From Sesamum alatum (taxonomy: Eukaryota > Streptophyta > Magnoliopsida > Lamiales > Pedaliaceae), in NCBI GenBank assembly GCA_034509735.1, contig JACGWO010000007.1, positions 26,936,046 to 27,000,045 of the forward strand: DNA of 64,000 nucleotides. Direction: 5' to 3'. Below, piece by piece: positions 46,949-57,621 of the stretch. Below the pieces are notes generated by a model. The model was not told where the DNA came from. It saw nothing but the letters and a program-made list of their open reading frames with translations, and made no database searches. The translations under genes were made by a program, and so were the position numbers. Numbering within the stretch: position 1 is the stretch's first letter; each line of letters starts with the position of its first letter.

Positions 46949-47254
46949 TATGGATATGGTTATCCTCCTCAGGAGGGTGGTTAAGGCAATCCGAACTTTC
47001 TCCGTAGATCTTCAGCCTTTTTCTAATGGGGCTAACCTCTTCTCTGACTTGTCTTGGTGGAGCTCGTCCACGTGCCATTGATGCTTTCTTTGGGGCTGAC
47101 TTGACTGCCATGTGAAGTGCCTTAATTGGCCTCCATAAGCATTCTTGGTTTGTCTTGAACCTTTTGGGGCCCTCCAAAACCTCCCTAATGGTTTGGGCCT
47201 CCTCCAAGAGCTGACGGTAAAACTGCTTTTGCCTTTAGGTTGCCAGGTGTCCAC
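46949..47254 (-). other. Open frame at the CACTA1 target, unrecognised
   Basis: A minus-strand frame from 47207 encodes EEAQTIREVLEGPKRFKTNQ, then CLWRPIKALHMAVKSAPKK and a basic stretch with RQVREEVSPIRKRLKIYGES, reaching the CACTA insertion point. Across the TAT target the frame continues on the other side at 36746 for a few codons before a stop. Base composition is balanced, unlike its flanks. It may be the C-terminal end of a retroelement ORF or an old gene fragment. I recognise no family. Confidence 0.35.
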
Positions 47255-48349
47255 GACCTTGGGTTTTCAAGCTACGCAGGCGGCTAAGGGCCAATTACTG
47301 TAGGTCCTAAATTCCTGAATCTATTCTTCTCTTGGGTTGGGGAGGTGCGAATCTTTCTTCTTGGGTCCACAAGGTGGAGGGCCCAAACCTAGGCCCAATC
47401 ACGACTTTAGCAGTCTTTGGGCTCCCGTTATCGGGCCAGAAGCAAGCCTGCCAAATTCCTTTTTCAGAATATTCATACTTGTAATTAACCTACCCCTCAT
47501 TGTTGAAGTAATAGTTGTAGGAATTAATTGTATTTGTATCATGATATGTTGGATTTAATTTTCAATAATTATTGTACTAATTTAAAACTCATTGCAAAAA
47601 ATAAAATAAAATTAAAAGTTACAAAATATCATTTTAAATTTATCACTAAAAGAATATATTAAGTAACAAAAAGTCGATCTTATCATTACATAATTATTAG
47701 TTAAAAGAATTATCCATAAAATTATAATTATAGATAATTAGTGACACATTTAACGATTTAGTAACAATACAATTTAATAGCAAAAATTATTTATTGTCAC
47801 TATACCTTCATTATATATATGTCTAATTATGCACTATCTTTTGTTACTAATTCTTAACAATAATAACTTATAGAAAATAATAGGCACTATTAAAATCATA
47901 AATTTTTTTTATTGAGACAAAATAAAAAATTTTGTCACTAAAACTATATATAATTAATGATAATATTCAAAATTGTGCACTCATTTTTTGTTCTTAATTT
48001 GTTTTTAGCGAGTTTTAACGAATTTAATATTTTATTGAGTAAATTAATTAATTAAATTTTAACAGCACTAAACTAATTTTCTGGCTTCACCACTCGTTCC
48101 AGCATATATTGACCAATAGGAATAATTACTACAAAAATAACCACTTGGAATGAGATTTGGTGAAATAATCTTAAGGGCTATAAAACGTACCACGTCAGCC
48201 ACTTCCGATGATCCCATAATTTAGTAAATTATTGTATTGTTTGGACTTTAGGGTGGGTTAACATTTGACAAGTAGAGATTAGATGTGAAAAACGTGGGAC
48301 TTCCTTTTTTTTTTTTTTTTTCTTTTCTTGATAATAAGGAAAAGGGTTT
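47255..48349. other. Mixed intergenic DNA
   Basis: 47255-47470 is GGCCCAA/GGGCCC-rich, as in some LTRs, without a definable element. 47500-48340 is AT-rich with repeated GTCACTA/TAGTGAC-like words and no coding. Confidence 0.4.
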
Positions 48350-48605
48350 AATGCAATTTACCTCAATATGATATTGTAAAAGAGCAAATTCTCCCCTATG
48401 AAAAAAAATAGCAATTTACCTCCCTGTGATCTTTAAAATGGAGCAATTTACTCCCTTATTTAGGGAGTTAAATTGCTCTATTTTAAAAAACACGGGGAGG
48501 TAAATTAATTCATTTTAAAATATACGAAAAAATAAATTGTTATTTATTTTTCATATGAGGGTAATTTACACGTTTGCAATATCATAAAGGAATTGCTTGC
48601 ATTTT
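48350..48605. mobile_element. Small fold-back MITE
   Basis: Left ATGCAATTTACCTCAATATG and right CATATGAGGGTAATTTACAC with TTGCTTGCAT form inverted arms of ~115 bp that meet at GGGAGT near 48466. The motif AATTTACCTCCCTGTG occurs inverted as CACGGGGAGGTAAATT. No clear target duplication. Confidence 0.7.
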
Positions 48606-48868
48606 TCTCATTAGGAAAACGTGGGAAGGGAATCGAATAAAAACTCAAAAAAGCAGCCTACTGCAGGCAATATATATAGATACTCTAAGAAAAGTCGTCT
48701 GATCGGACGGCGGAGAGATAAAGGGCTCATGCTCATGGATTGTAGTTTTCGAGGTATCCCCTGAGTTGTTTTAAGTGTGCAAACATCCCTTTTAGATTGC
48801 ACTCGATACAGACTTCCTGTTACAATTTATGTTTCATCGTCTATTTCCTTTCACATATATATATATTA
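48606..48868. other. Intergenic spacer
   Basis: No coding. Ends in an AT microsatellite (about 48855-48866) used as the insertion context of the Helitron-like element. Confidence 0.4.
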
Positions 48869-48879
48869 CTAGCGTCTGA

Positions 48880-48896
48880 CTCGTGCTATGCACGGG
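48880..48896 (-). other. Helitron 3' hairpin
   Basis: CCCGTGC ATA GCACGAG on the minus strand, with one mismatch, sits 7 nt before the terminal CTAG. Confidence 0.65.
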
Positions 48897-49408
48897 TTTA
48901 ATTTAATTTTATTTAAAATTATATTTTATAAGATTTTTTAAATTAAGTGAATATCAAATTAAGAATATTTTTAAATAAAATTATCTTTTGTTTATTATAG
49001 TGCATTATAGGAAAAAAAAAGTTATAAAAATTGTAAAAATTTTTACAATCACAACAAATATATACAAAGGGATATCTATCAAATTGACTGATGACACCAT
49101 AAGTTGTATTGCATTTTTTCAATGCAAAGGTGATTACTAATAACATAAATATCAATATGTATGTCCTCAAACATATTTATATGTTTATTTAATTTGTATA
49201 TATGATGAATATTCAAATATATTTATTTTATAAATGATGAATATATATAGAAATACTTATACGTGTCTTATTAATGTAAAGCTATATATATAACATGAAA
49301 ATAATTTTAGAATTTCACTATTTATGGATGAGATTTAAAACTAACAACAACAACTTATTATGATAAACTTATCTTACTATAAATATATAATTACTTAATT
49401 ATAAAAAG

Positions 49409-50045
49409 AATTCGCAGGGGTTCGAACCTATGACCTCTTGGAATATTTATTATAATAAAAAAATTTCATAGGGATTCGAACCCATGACCTCTAGAAATGT
49501 TTATTATACAAAAAGAATTTGCAGGGGTTCGAACTCATGACCTATAGAAATATTTATTATAATAAAAAGAATTCGCAGGGTTCGAACACATGATATGTAG
49601 GAATATTTATTAACATACAAATAATTCGCAGGGGTTCGAACCCATGACCTCTAGGAATATTTATTATAATAAAAGGAATTCGCAGGGGTTCGAACCCATG
49701 ACCTCTTGAAATATTTATTAACATAAAAAGAACAGGGATTCGAACCTCTAACCTCTAGGAATGTTTATTATAATAAAAGCAATTTGCAGGGGTTCGAACC
49801 CATGACCTTTTAAAATATTTATTATAATAAAAAGAATTCGCAGAGGTTCGAACCCATGACCTCTTGGAATATTTATTAACATAAAAATAATTCGCAGGGG
49901 GTTCGAACCCATGACCTTTTTGAATATTTATTAAAATAAAAAGTATTCGCAGGGGTTCGAACACATGACCTCTTTGAATATTTATTAACATAAAAAGAAT
50001 TCGTAGGGATTCGAACCCATGACCTCTAGGAATATTTATCATAAT
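49409..50045. repeat. Minisatellite block 1, 12 units of ~52 bp
   Basis: Each unit: AATTCGCAGGGGTTCGAACC, then CATGACCTCTAGGAATATTT and ATTATAATAAAA. The palindrome GGGTTCGAACCC is the most conserved part. Centres (TTCGAA) fall near 49419, 49476, 49525, 49580, 49634, 49687, 49738, 49793, 49846, 49900, 49957 and 50009. Confidence 0.93.
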
Positions 50046-50542
50046 AAAAAAAATTCAAAATTCTAGAAAATTAGAATTTTGGTCAAAATTGCAGGTTTTG
50101 GTCAAAGACCGCCTTCAAATATATATATTAGTAGATGTTTATTTAATTTGTATATATAATGAATATTAAATCTATTTATTTTATATATAATGAATATCCG
50201 TAGAAAATACTTATATATAACATGAAAATATCCATAAGTTGTATTGCATTTTTTCAATGCAAAGGTGATTACTAATAACATAAATATCAATATGTATGTC
50301 CTCAAACATATTTATATGTTTATTTAATTTGTATATATAATGAATATTCAAATATATTTATTTTATAAATGATGAATATCTATAGAAATACTTATATGTG
50401 TCTTATTAATGTAAAGCTATATATATAACATGAAAATAATTTTAGAATTTCACTATTTATGGATGATATTTAAAACTAACAACAACAACTTATTATGATA
50501 AACTTATCTTACTATAAATATATTATTACTTAATTATAAAAA

Positions 50543-51185
50543 GAATTCGCAGGGGTTCGAATCCATGACCTCTTGGAATATTTATTATAATAAAAAAATT
50601 TCATAGGGATTCGAACCCATGACCTCTAGAAATGTTTATTATATAAAAAGAATTTGCAGGGGTTCGAACTCATGACCTATAGAAATATTTATTATAATAA
50701 AAAGAATTCGCAGGGGTTCGAACACATGTTATGTAGGAATATTTATTAACATACAAATAATTCGCAGGGGTTCGAACCCATGACCTCTAGGAATATTTAT
50801 TATAATAAAAGGAATTCGCAGGGGTTCGAACCCATGATCTCTTGAAATATTTATTAACATAAAAAGAATTCGCAGGGATTCGAACCTCTAACCTCTAGGA
50901 ATGTTTATTATAATAAAAGCAATTTGCAGGGGTTCGAACCCATGACCTTTTAAAATATTTATTATAATAAAAAGAATTCATAGAGTTTCGAACCCATGAC
51001 CTCTTGGAATATTTATTAACATAAAAGTAATTCGCAGGGGGTTCGAACCCATGACCTTTTTGAATATTTATTAAAATAAAAAGTATTCGCAGGGGTTCGA
51101 ACACATGACCTCTTTGAATATTTATTAACATAAAAAGAATTCGTAGGGGTTCGAACCCATGACCTCTAGGAATATTTATCATAAT
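50543..51185. repeat. Minisatellite block 2, 12 units of ~52 bp
   Basis: A second block with the same unit order and the same variant units as block 1 (for example the CATGTTATGTAGG and CCTCTAACCTCTAGG units in matching positions), so the blocks arose by one ~1.14 kb duplication rather than independent expansion. Confidence 0.93.
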
Positions 51186-51280
51186 AAAAAAAATTCAAAA
51201 TTCTAGAAAATTAGAATTTTAATCAAAATTGAAGGTTTTGGTCAAAGACCACCTTCAAATATATATATTAATAGAATAGA

Positions 51281-53114
51281 TGTGTATAAAATGATATATG
51301 TATATATAAAATACAATAGGAAATTCAATCCGGATTCTACTTCCTATGAATTCAAATTTCCTTTTTTCTTTGGTTATTACGTTGGCAATTCTGCACCGCA
51401 ATTATTTAAGTGTTTGTAATGTGATTTTCAACTGTATAAACTCTATAAATTTACAGTCCTTATATTGTTTTAAATAACTGTTTAAAAATTTACATAATTT
51501 TTGCTAGTGTTGTTATATATATGTTGAACTTTTTTAAAAAAATAAAATTATTGATACAATTTAAAAATATTACATTGAGCATAATACACTATAAGATATG
51601 CAAATCTATAGTATATATATATATGATTAATGTAAAATATTCTATAATCTTTTGAGTAATGAAATGATACAATTTAATTATGCGTACATATATCTGGACA
51701 AAAATTTATAGGTTATATAACATACTTTTTTATAAAATTATATGCATTATGTATTTAAACATAATTACATGTATTTTTTAACATAAATAATTTATTTTAT
51801 AAAACATAAATGCATATAATGCGCTTGTAAATATTTTTTGTTATATAATTAATAAAATAAGTTATAGATTTTAAATACTATTTTTTAAATAAAATTTGAG
51901 TAAAAATTTTAAATCACTAAAAGTAGTTTTGGCGAAGAAATAAAACATAGCTTTAGGGAATAAAATGATGAGAAAGGGCATTTTTTGTCCTTCCAATGTC
52001 ATATTATTTTGTCAAGCGGCTTTTTTTTTTACCTTTCATACTTTAGGGGTCTAAATGCGACTACATGTGTAGTTCATGAGTGCAAAACGTATTTAACCCA
52101 AATATTTATAACTACAAAAAAGTACAGTTAAAACTACATAGTAAAAGTTCAATAATAATTTGACTAACAAGCTTACAACAATAGCAAATTTAGATTATAA
52201 CAAGCCAAAAATATTTAAAATAAATTTTTAAAAAGTAAACAAAGAGTATTAATGAATTAATGAAGTAAAAATCTAGAAATAAACAATAAAAATAGTTTTT
52301 TTTAAAAAAAAACTATTAGTATAGTCAACTTAAAAAAATAGAATAAAAATTAGAAGTCATGCATTATTAAAAAGTTGGCCCAATTAGGCCAACCCACTAG
52401 TCGGGAGCAAGCCCGAATCAGAACCAAACAGTGCTGGCCCACTGGGCTGGGCCGATATCAAACGTTGATACTCGGGATTAGATTAGGGCCAACTTGGTTC
52501 CAACGGGACTTAAGTCGTATCAACCTGCTTTTTATTGGGTCCAATATCATTCTGAAACAGCCCGGCTCAACCTGGCCCATTGTGCAACTTATACGAAATA
52601 CTATGGAATTATTATTTTATAATTGATGTGTAGGTTAAAGGGGCAAAGAGAGATCTATTAAAAAGAAAGAAAAAAAGTAAGATTTAAAATTGATAAATTA
52701 ATAATTTTCTGCGGTGCAACAGTAAAAAGAATGATATTCCTATATATGTTCTCTAACAACAGCAATAAAGATGACATTGCAAAGAGCTGTTGCAAAAGTA
52801 TATTTGAATGTCAAGCAACCAAAATAAGGAGAATTAGAGTTTGCTATTCAAGAAAAGTATCACCAAAATGTCTTAAGGAAAAGAAGCCTCTTTTCTAAAT
52901 TTTTTTCTGCTTTAATTTTTACAAAGTTAATTAATTTTTTAAAATATATTTTTTATTATTTGCCTGCCAAATTCTTTGAACAACTTTATTTCAGTCGTAG
53001 GTAGCTCTGCATACATACACAATAAACGAATGCAAGTTATCTTTGAAATTTTTAGGTTCATTTGACTAGGGCAGAAAAAGATCGAGTCTGGTCAATCACA
53101 TCATTGTTCAAGCT
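51281..53114. other. AT-rich intergenic DNA
   Basis: No supported gene. 52375-52626 is an open plus-strand frame lying in GGCCCAACC/GGGCTGGGCC-rich sequence, more like LTR or promoter DNA than coding. Confidence 0.45.
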
Positions 53115-53119
53115 AATTA

Positions 53120-53158
<39 letters not shown>
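53115..53158. repeat. (ATT)n microsatellite
   Basis: About fourteen uninterrupted ATT repeats. Confidence 0.9.
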
Positions 53159-53243
53159 GTTTTTAAAAATTATGTTTGAATTTGGTTTGATTATTGATCT
53201 AATCGAACTCAAACGAGCTTTAATTAGATCAAACACGAGATGA

Positions 53244-53564
53244 CACTATAAGAAATATAACATTTAACTATGGCTTGTTACCATGGTTAATACTAAATAG
53301 CCGTAGCAAATACTCATTGACCACGGCCACACAACGATTGTCGGCCGTAGTTTTGTGAGGGTAGCTAAAACATTTGCCATGGTTAAAAGCCATGGCGAAT
53401 GTTTTTTAATTACCACGGCTCTTAGCCATGGAAAACAAGTTTTTCGTGGTGGAAAAATTAATTTTTGTATCGGTTTTTATTTAATCGTAGCTAACAATAG
53501 TTATTTACCACGATTTTTAGCCATAGCCATTAAAAATGTACCAAATAATGAGTTTTTTCTAGTG
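53244..53564. mobile_element. CACTA MITE, 321 bp
   Basis: Starts CACTATAAGAAATATAACA and ends TTTTTTCTAGTG; TGA on both sides (53241-53243, 53565-53567) is the 3 bp target duplication. Subterminal words ACCATGGTTA, GCCATGG and CCACGGC differ from the AGGAACGGT family of CACTA1, so it belongs to another CACTA family. Non-coding. Confidence 0.92.
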
Positions 53565-53826
53565 TGAGGTTGAGTAATTCGATATTTTTAAATATATCTT
53601 ATTATTTTTGTACTAATTGAATCGAGTTCAAAAGTTTACCGAGCAGAAATTTTTGTTCAAGTTTGATTCGTTAAGTTTAACAAATCAAGATCAAACGAGC
53701 TTTTATCGACTAATCTCGATCGAGTGTCGAATAGTTTAATTATTTCTCAGCCTTAATCCGACCCAAATGCTAAGAGTAACATCTGTTTTTCTTTTTCTTT
53801 TTATTAAATGCGGTTATACTTGCAAC
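53565..53826. other. Intergenic spacer
   Basis: Short AT-rich spacer with repeated TCGA-containing words; no feature recognised. Confidence 0.4.
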
Positions 53827-54850
53827 CACTACAAGAAAATAGAGAATAATCCGTCTCTGAAGCATATACTTCCGTTAATAGTATCAGCGACGGAAAATTT
53901 TCGTCGAAACATCTGTTGTTGAAAGTGCTATGGTTGATTTCGTCGCTGAATCTGTCAATGGACTTTAAGATGGAATAAATCTGTCTTAAGATCTGTCGCG
54001 GTTACCAAACAAACTTTAATAATCCGTCTTAAAATCTGTCGCGGTTACCAAACAAATTTAAATAATCCGTCTTGAATGCGTCTTTAAATCCGTCTCTAAA
54101 TATGCAAAACCTTCAAAGATAATACATCTCTAATTCCGTCTCTGATTCTTTCCGTCTCTAAATCAATCTCTAATTTTGTGGTTGAAGACAAAACTATATT
54201 TTCAATTCATTCAATCCAAAGGCGGTTTATGGATTACAACAGATTTATTAAGCCTCCAGACATCAGAATCCAAATTATGCAAGACAGAAGCCACTGCACA
54301 TTCTTGAATATTCTGGAACACATAATTCTTACAGAAAATTGCTTGCATTACTTGAAGAAATTCTTCAAGCAAGTGCACAAGAAGACTTTGTAAGTACTCT
54401 CAACAACAGCATTGCTAACTGCAAACTCAACCCCAGTTCTAAACAATCAATGAAGGAAGCAACAGATTGCAACAACAGATTGTCAGAATCAACATATGAA
54501 TTATCTTTTGTGATACTCCCCAGATTCATACAGCCTTGTTTCTCATCAAATGACAATGGGAGTTCCAATAGTTCTTTGGAGAGTAAGATAAGACTGATAA
54601 CATGACATCTCATCTGTTAAAACAATGCTCTTACCAAATCAGAAATGTCCTATCGATTTGCACCAAAATCTTGTTGCTCTTTGGGTCCAGATCCGTCTAC
54701 AAATCGGTGATTGGTGTATCTCACCTCTCGAATTAATTTACGTACCATTTCTTCCAAATCCCCTGCCCTCCTTTGTGCATCTTCTTCCCTCCTTCGTGCA
54801 TCTTCTTCTCTCCTTCCCGCATCTTCGGGATTCCTCAAGAGCTTGCTCCA
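53827..54850 (-). mobile_element. CACTA remnant with one end (third family)
   Basis: The left terminus CACTACAAGAAAATAGAG is followed by subterminal CCGTCTCTAA/TCTGTCGCGG words (53850-54175), including a tandem TTAAAATCTGTCGCGGTTAC pair. 54650-54838 on the minus strand encodes a charged heptad-like stretch (REEDARRREEDAQRRAGDLEE), then FVDGSGPKEQQD, resembling the C-terminal coiled coil of CACTA accessory proteins. No matching right end was found. 54178-54605 is unrecognised. Confidence 0.55.
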
Positions 54851-55265
54851 GCATCTTTTTAAGAATATTTTATATTTACTTTGTATTTATTTGAAATCTT
54901 ACCTCCAAGATTATAATACTAGTTCAACCTAAGATCATGGTCTCCACCAAATTTGTATTTAAATAGACAAAATTCACTCTGCATCTTAATATGGTAGATA
55001 TTAATTAATTTATTTTTTTCCATGCTCCTTGAAGGTTTGTATATTAAACTTTAATATTTATTTGTCTTTTACACTCATATATTTTATGTGTAGATTAATA
55101 TTTTACTCTTTATCATGATATTATTTTATTTTTTATATATTGTTTTTTATCATACTTGAAAGTTATTGAATAAACAATCTCTACCATTTTTTTATGTTTT
55201 CTTTATTAAATTCTAATATTTATTTCTCTTCAGGTGTTAGTTTTTTTTTCTTTTCAGATTCATAT
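54851..55265. other. AT-rich DNA
   Basis: T-rich sequence with no coding; may be the leading edge of the tandem repeat that follows. Confidence 0.4.
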
Positions 55266-56010
55266 TGTGATTAATGCTTGTGTTTGTTTTTCTACAAGAA
55301 GGAAAAGATTTATTTAGTATTAATGGTACATATTTTGTTTAAAGTACATATTTCATTTTAACATTTATTTGTATGATTCTATTAAATATGTTATTTTACT
55401 TTTTATTTATGTTTAAATATTTATTCTTTTGTACCTTTATATACACCATTCTTTTTATACATATTATAGTTTCATCTATTAAATTTTTTTATAGTTAAAT
55501 TTGCTTTCTTTTTCATATTTCATTCTTTTTTATTTATGTTTTTCTACAAGAAGGAATAAATTTATTTAGTGTTAATAGATACGTGTTTCGTTTAATATTT
55601 ATTTGTATGATTCTACTTAATTTGTTATTTAAATTTTATTTTTGTTTAAATATTCACCACTTTTAATCATTTTTTACACCATTTTTTTATATATTATAAT
55701 CATTTTATACATGACCAGTTTTCATATATTATAGTTTCATCATTAAAGATTATTTTATAGTTAAATTTTGTTGTTTTTTCTTTCAAATTTTATTTTGTTT
55801 TTGTTTTTGTTTTGGTTTTGATTTTCCTACAAGAAGGAATAGATTCAGTTATTGTTAATAGGTACTTATTTCGTTTAGCATTTATTTGTATGATTCTACT
55901 TAATCTGCCATTTAGGTTTTATTTTTTTTTAAATATTCACCACTTTTAATCATTTTATACACCATTTTTTAATATAGTATAATCATTTTATACAACACTT
56001 TTTATATATT
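55266..56010. repeat. Three-copy tandem repeat, ~252-282 bp
   Basis: TCTACAAGAAGGAA recurs at 55291 and 55543, with TCCTACAAGAAGGAA at 55825. Each copy continues with TTTATTTGTATGATTCTA, ...TTCACCACTTTTAATCATTT and TATATTATA words. Copies 2 and 3 are closer to each other than to copy 1. Confidence 0.82.
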
Positions 56011-56014
56011 AAAA

Positions 56015-56121
56015 TCCACTAAAAAATTCAGTTCAAAAGTATATTCCACCAACTTTCCATTCAAAACTCCAAACATTTAATAAAGTTGTTATGGTTTAAC
56101 TTTTTTACACTAGAATTTTAA
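56015..56121. repeat. Extra copy of the fold-back core sequence
   Basis: About 100 bp (CAGTTCAAAAGTATATTCCA ... GGTTTAACTTTTTTACACTA) repeats, in the same orientation, the sequence at 56733-56825 near the fold-back centre. Confidence 0.6.
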
Positions 56122-57301
56122 AAAATGAAAATGCTACATTTGGTCCCTTAAGTTTTCGTTAAGAATCACTTTAGTCATTCAAGTTCATTTCTTTACTTTA
56201 GCATCCTTAAACTTTAGTTTTTGTCTCACTTTGGTCCCTTTGACCATTTTTCAGCAAAAAATGTGACTGGAGTTTGACTTTTTTGGCGGTAAAATAATCA
56301 ATTTAAGTTTGATTTTCTCATTTTAGTCCCATAAATTTGTAAAATCCATAAAAAAGGCCTAATAATTTTTTTTGTATTTTTGTATATTGAATATGATGTA
56401 ATTATCTTGTGTGAACAATGAAACTTTGAACTCTTATAAACTTAATAATAACATATTGTTTAACATAAAATAAAATAGTCTTTTTTTTTATTTCCAAAAG
56501 CTACAAAAAAAATTAAAATTATGAATAAATTTTATAAAACTTATCTTATCTGAAAATATAATTAAAAAAATCTAAGTCAGTAATTTTTAATCTTAGGAGT
56601 TAAAGATAAGTTTAAAAAAATTAAATCTTAACAATGTTTATTAAATATTAACAACAAGGATTTTGAACAAAAAATTGGTGGAATGTACTTTTTAACTAGA
56701 TTATATATATATATATATGTATATAATCCACCAAAGTCTAGTTCAAAAGTATATTCCACTATTTATTTGGAACTCAAACATTTACTAAATATGTTAGGGT
56801 TTAACTTTTTTAGACTAATCTCTAACATTAAGATAAAAAAAAATGATTAACTTATATTTATTTTTTGTTATATTTTCAGATTAGATAAGTTTTATAATAT
56901 TAATTTATAATTTTGATTTTTTTTAACTACTGAAAAAAAAAGACCACTTATTTAAGTTAAACAATATGTTATTATTACGTTCACAAAAGTTCAAGTCATT
57001 ATTCATATAAGATAAATACATCATATTTAGCATACAAAAATATAAAAGAGTTGTTTTTTCGCATAAAAAAAGGAGTAGTTGGACAATGTTACAAACTTAA
57101 GGACTAAAGAAAAAAACAAACTTACATTGACCATTTTACCCTAGAAAAAGTCAAACTCTGGTCACAATTTCGCCAGAAAATGGTTAGAGGGACCAAACTG
57201 AGAAAAAAAACTAAAATTTAGAGATACTAAAGTCAAAAAAAGACTTGAGAGACTAAATGATATCAAATGAAAACTTAAGGGATCAAATGTAGCATTTGCC
57301 C
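56122..57301. mobile_element. Full-length fold-back element, 1.18 kb
   Basis: Left end ATGCTACATTTGGTCCCTTA, right end TAAGGGATCAAATGTAGCAT. Inverted identity runs through the whole element: TTTGGTCCCTTTGACC / TTAGAGGGACCAAACTGAG; AACAATGAAACTTTGAAC / GTTCAAGTCATTATTC; AACATATTGTTTAAC / GTTAAACAATATGTT. The centre is the (TA)n at about 56701-56722. No coding. A half copy is at 12441-12768. Confidence 0.85.
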
Positions 57302-57478
57302 TATAACATTACGAAACTTTCATCATCAAGTCATCATCTTCAACCCATCATCCCCCCTCCCCTTCGATCATCCTCTTTCGTCCCCTGTCCTCTCTTTCAT
57401 CGTAGCCGCTGATCTATTGAATCCACCCCCATCCGACCCCCAGCCTTTCCTTCTCCCCTATTTCGCTGCCGCCAACCG

Positions 57479-57515
<37 letters not shown>

Positions 57516-57621
57516 TATTTATACTAAATAATATCTTTTTTATTTTTAATTTATATATAATATAGTCAATTTATACCAAATAAAAAGAATATGTCTAAAA
57601 TGTGTGTATACATATAGGTCT
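57302..57621. other. C/T-rich patch and (TA)n
   Basis: 57350-57480 is CCCC/TCTC-rich and unlike its neighbours, followed by (CT)n and (TA)n at ~57477-57515. A possible captured leader; no frame is supported. Confidence 0.35.

Larger units (their letters stand above)
49111..51250. repeat. Tandem duplication, period ~1134-1137 bp
   Basis: GCATTTTTTCAATGCAAAGG recurs at 49111 and 50245, and TTTGGTCAAAGACC near the end of each copy. Identity is very high. Confidence 0.9.
48869..51280 (-). mobile_element. Helitron-like element with internal minisatellites
   Basis: Read on the minus strand it begins TCTATTCTATTAATATATAT (51280 downward) after host A and ends with a 7 bp stem hairpin (CCCGTGC...GCACGAG, 48880-48896), 7 nt spacer and CTAG (48869-48872), followed by host T. 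These are the 5' TC, 3' hairpin, CTRR and A|T target rules of Helitrons. The interior is non-coding: two ~1.14 kb tandem copies, each with twelve minisatellite units. A second copy of the 5' terminus lies inside at about 50134. No Rep/helicase, so it is non-autonomous. Confidence 0.7.

Noticed and set aside
49755..51182. 95-codon minus-strand frames with a repeated ~17-residue peptide
   Set aside because: They arise because the repeat unit is near a multiple of three; no initiation context, and unit variants break the frame elsewhere in both blocks.
49409..51185. Regularly spaced repeats reminiscent of a CRISPR array or a cluster of tRNA fragments
   Set aside because: The 'spacers' are themselves conserved between units, so this is a ~52 bp minisatellite in a plant genome. 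GGTTCGAACC is a palindrome without a flanking tRNA stem, A box or acceptor arm.
52375..52626. 83-codon open frame near 52.4 kb
   Set aside because: Sequence is GGCCCA-rich promoter/LTR-like DNA; no recognisable motif and no support from neighbours.
54178..54605. Two overlapping frames as a possible host gene
   Set aside because: They lie inside an apparent CACTA remnant, are in conflict with an antisense frame, and match nothing I recognise.
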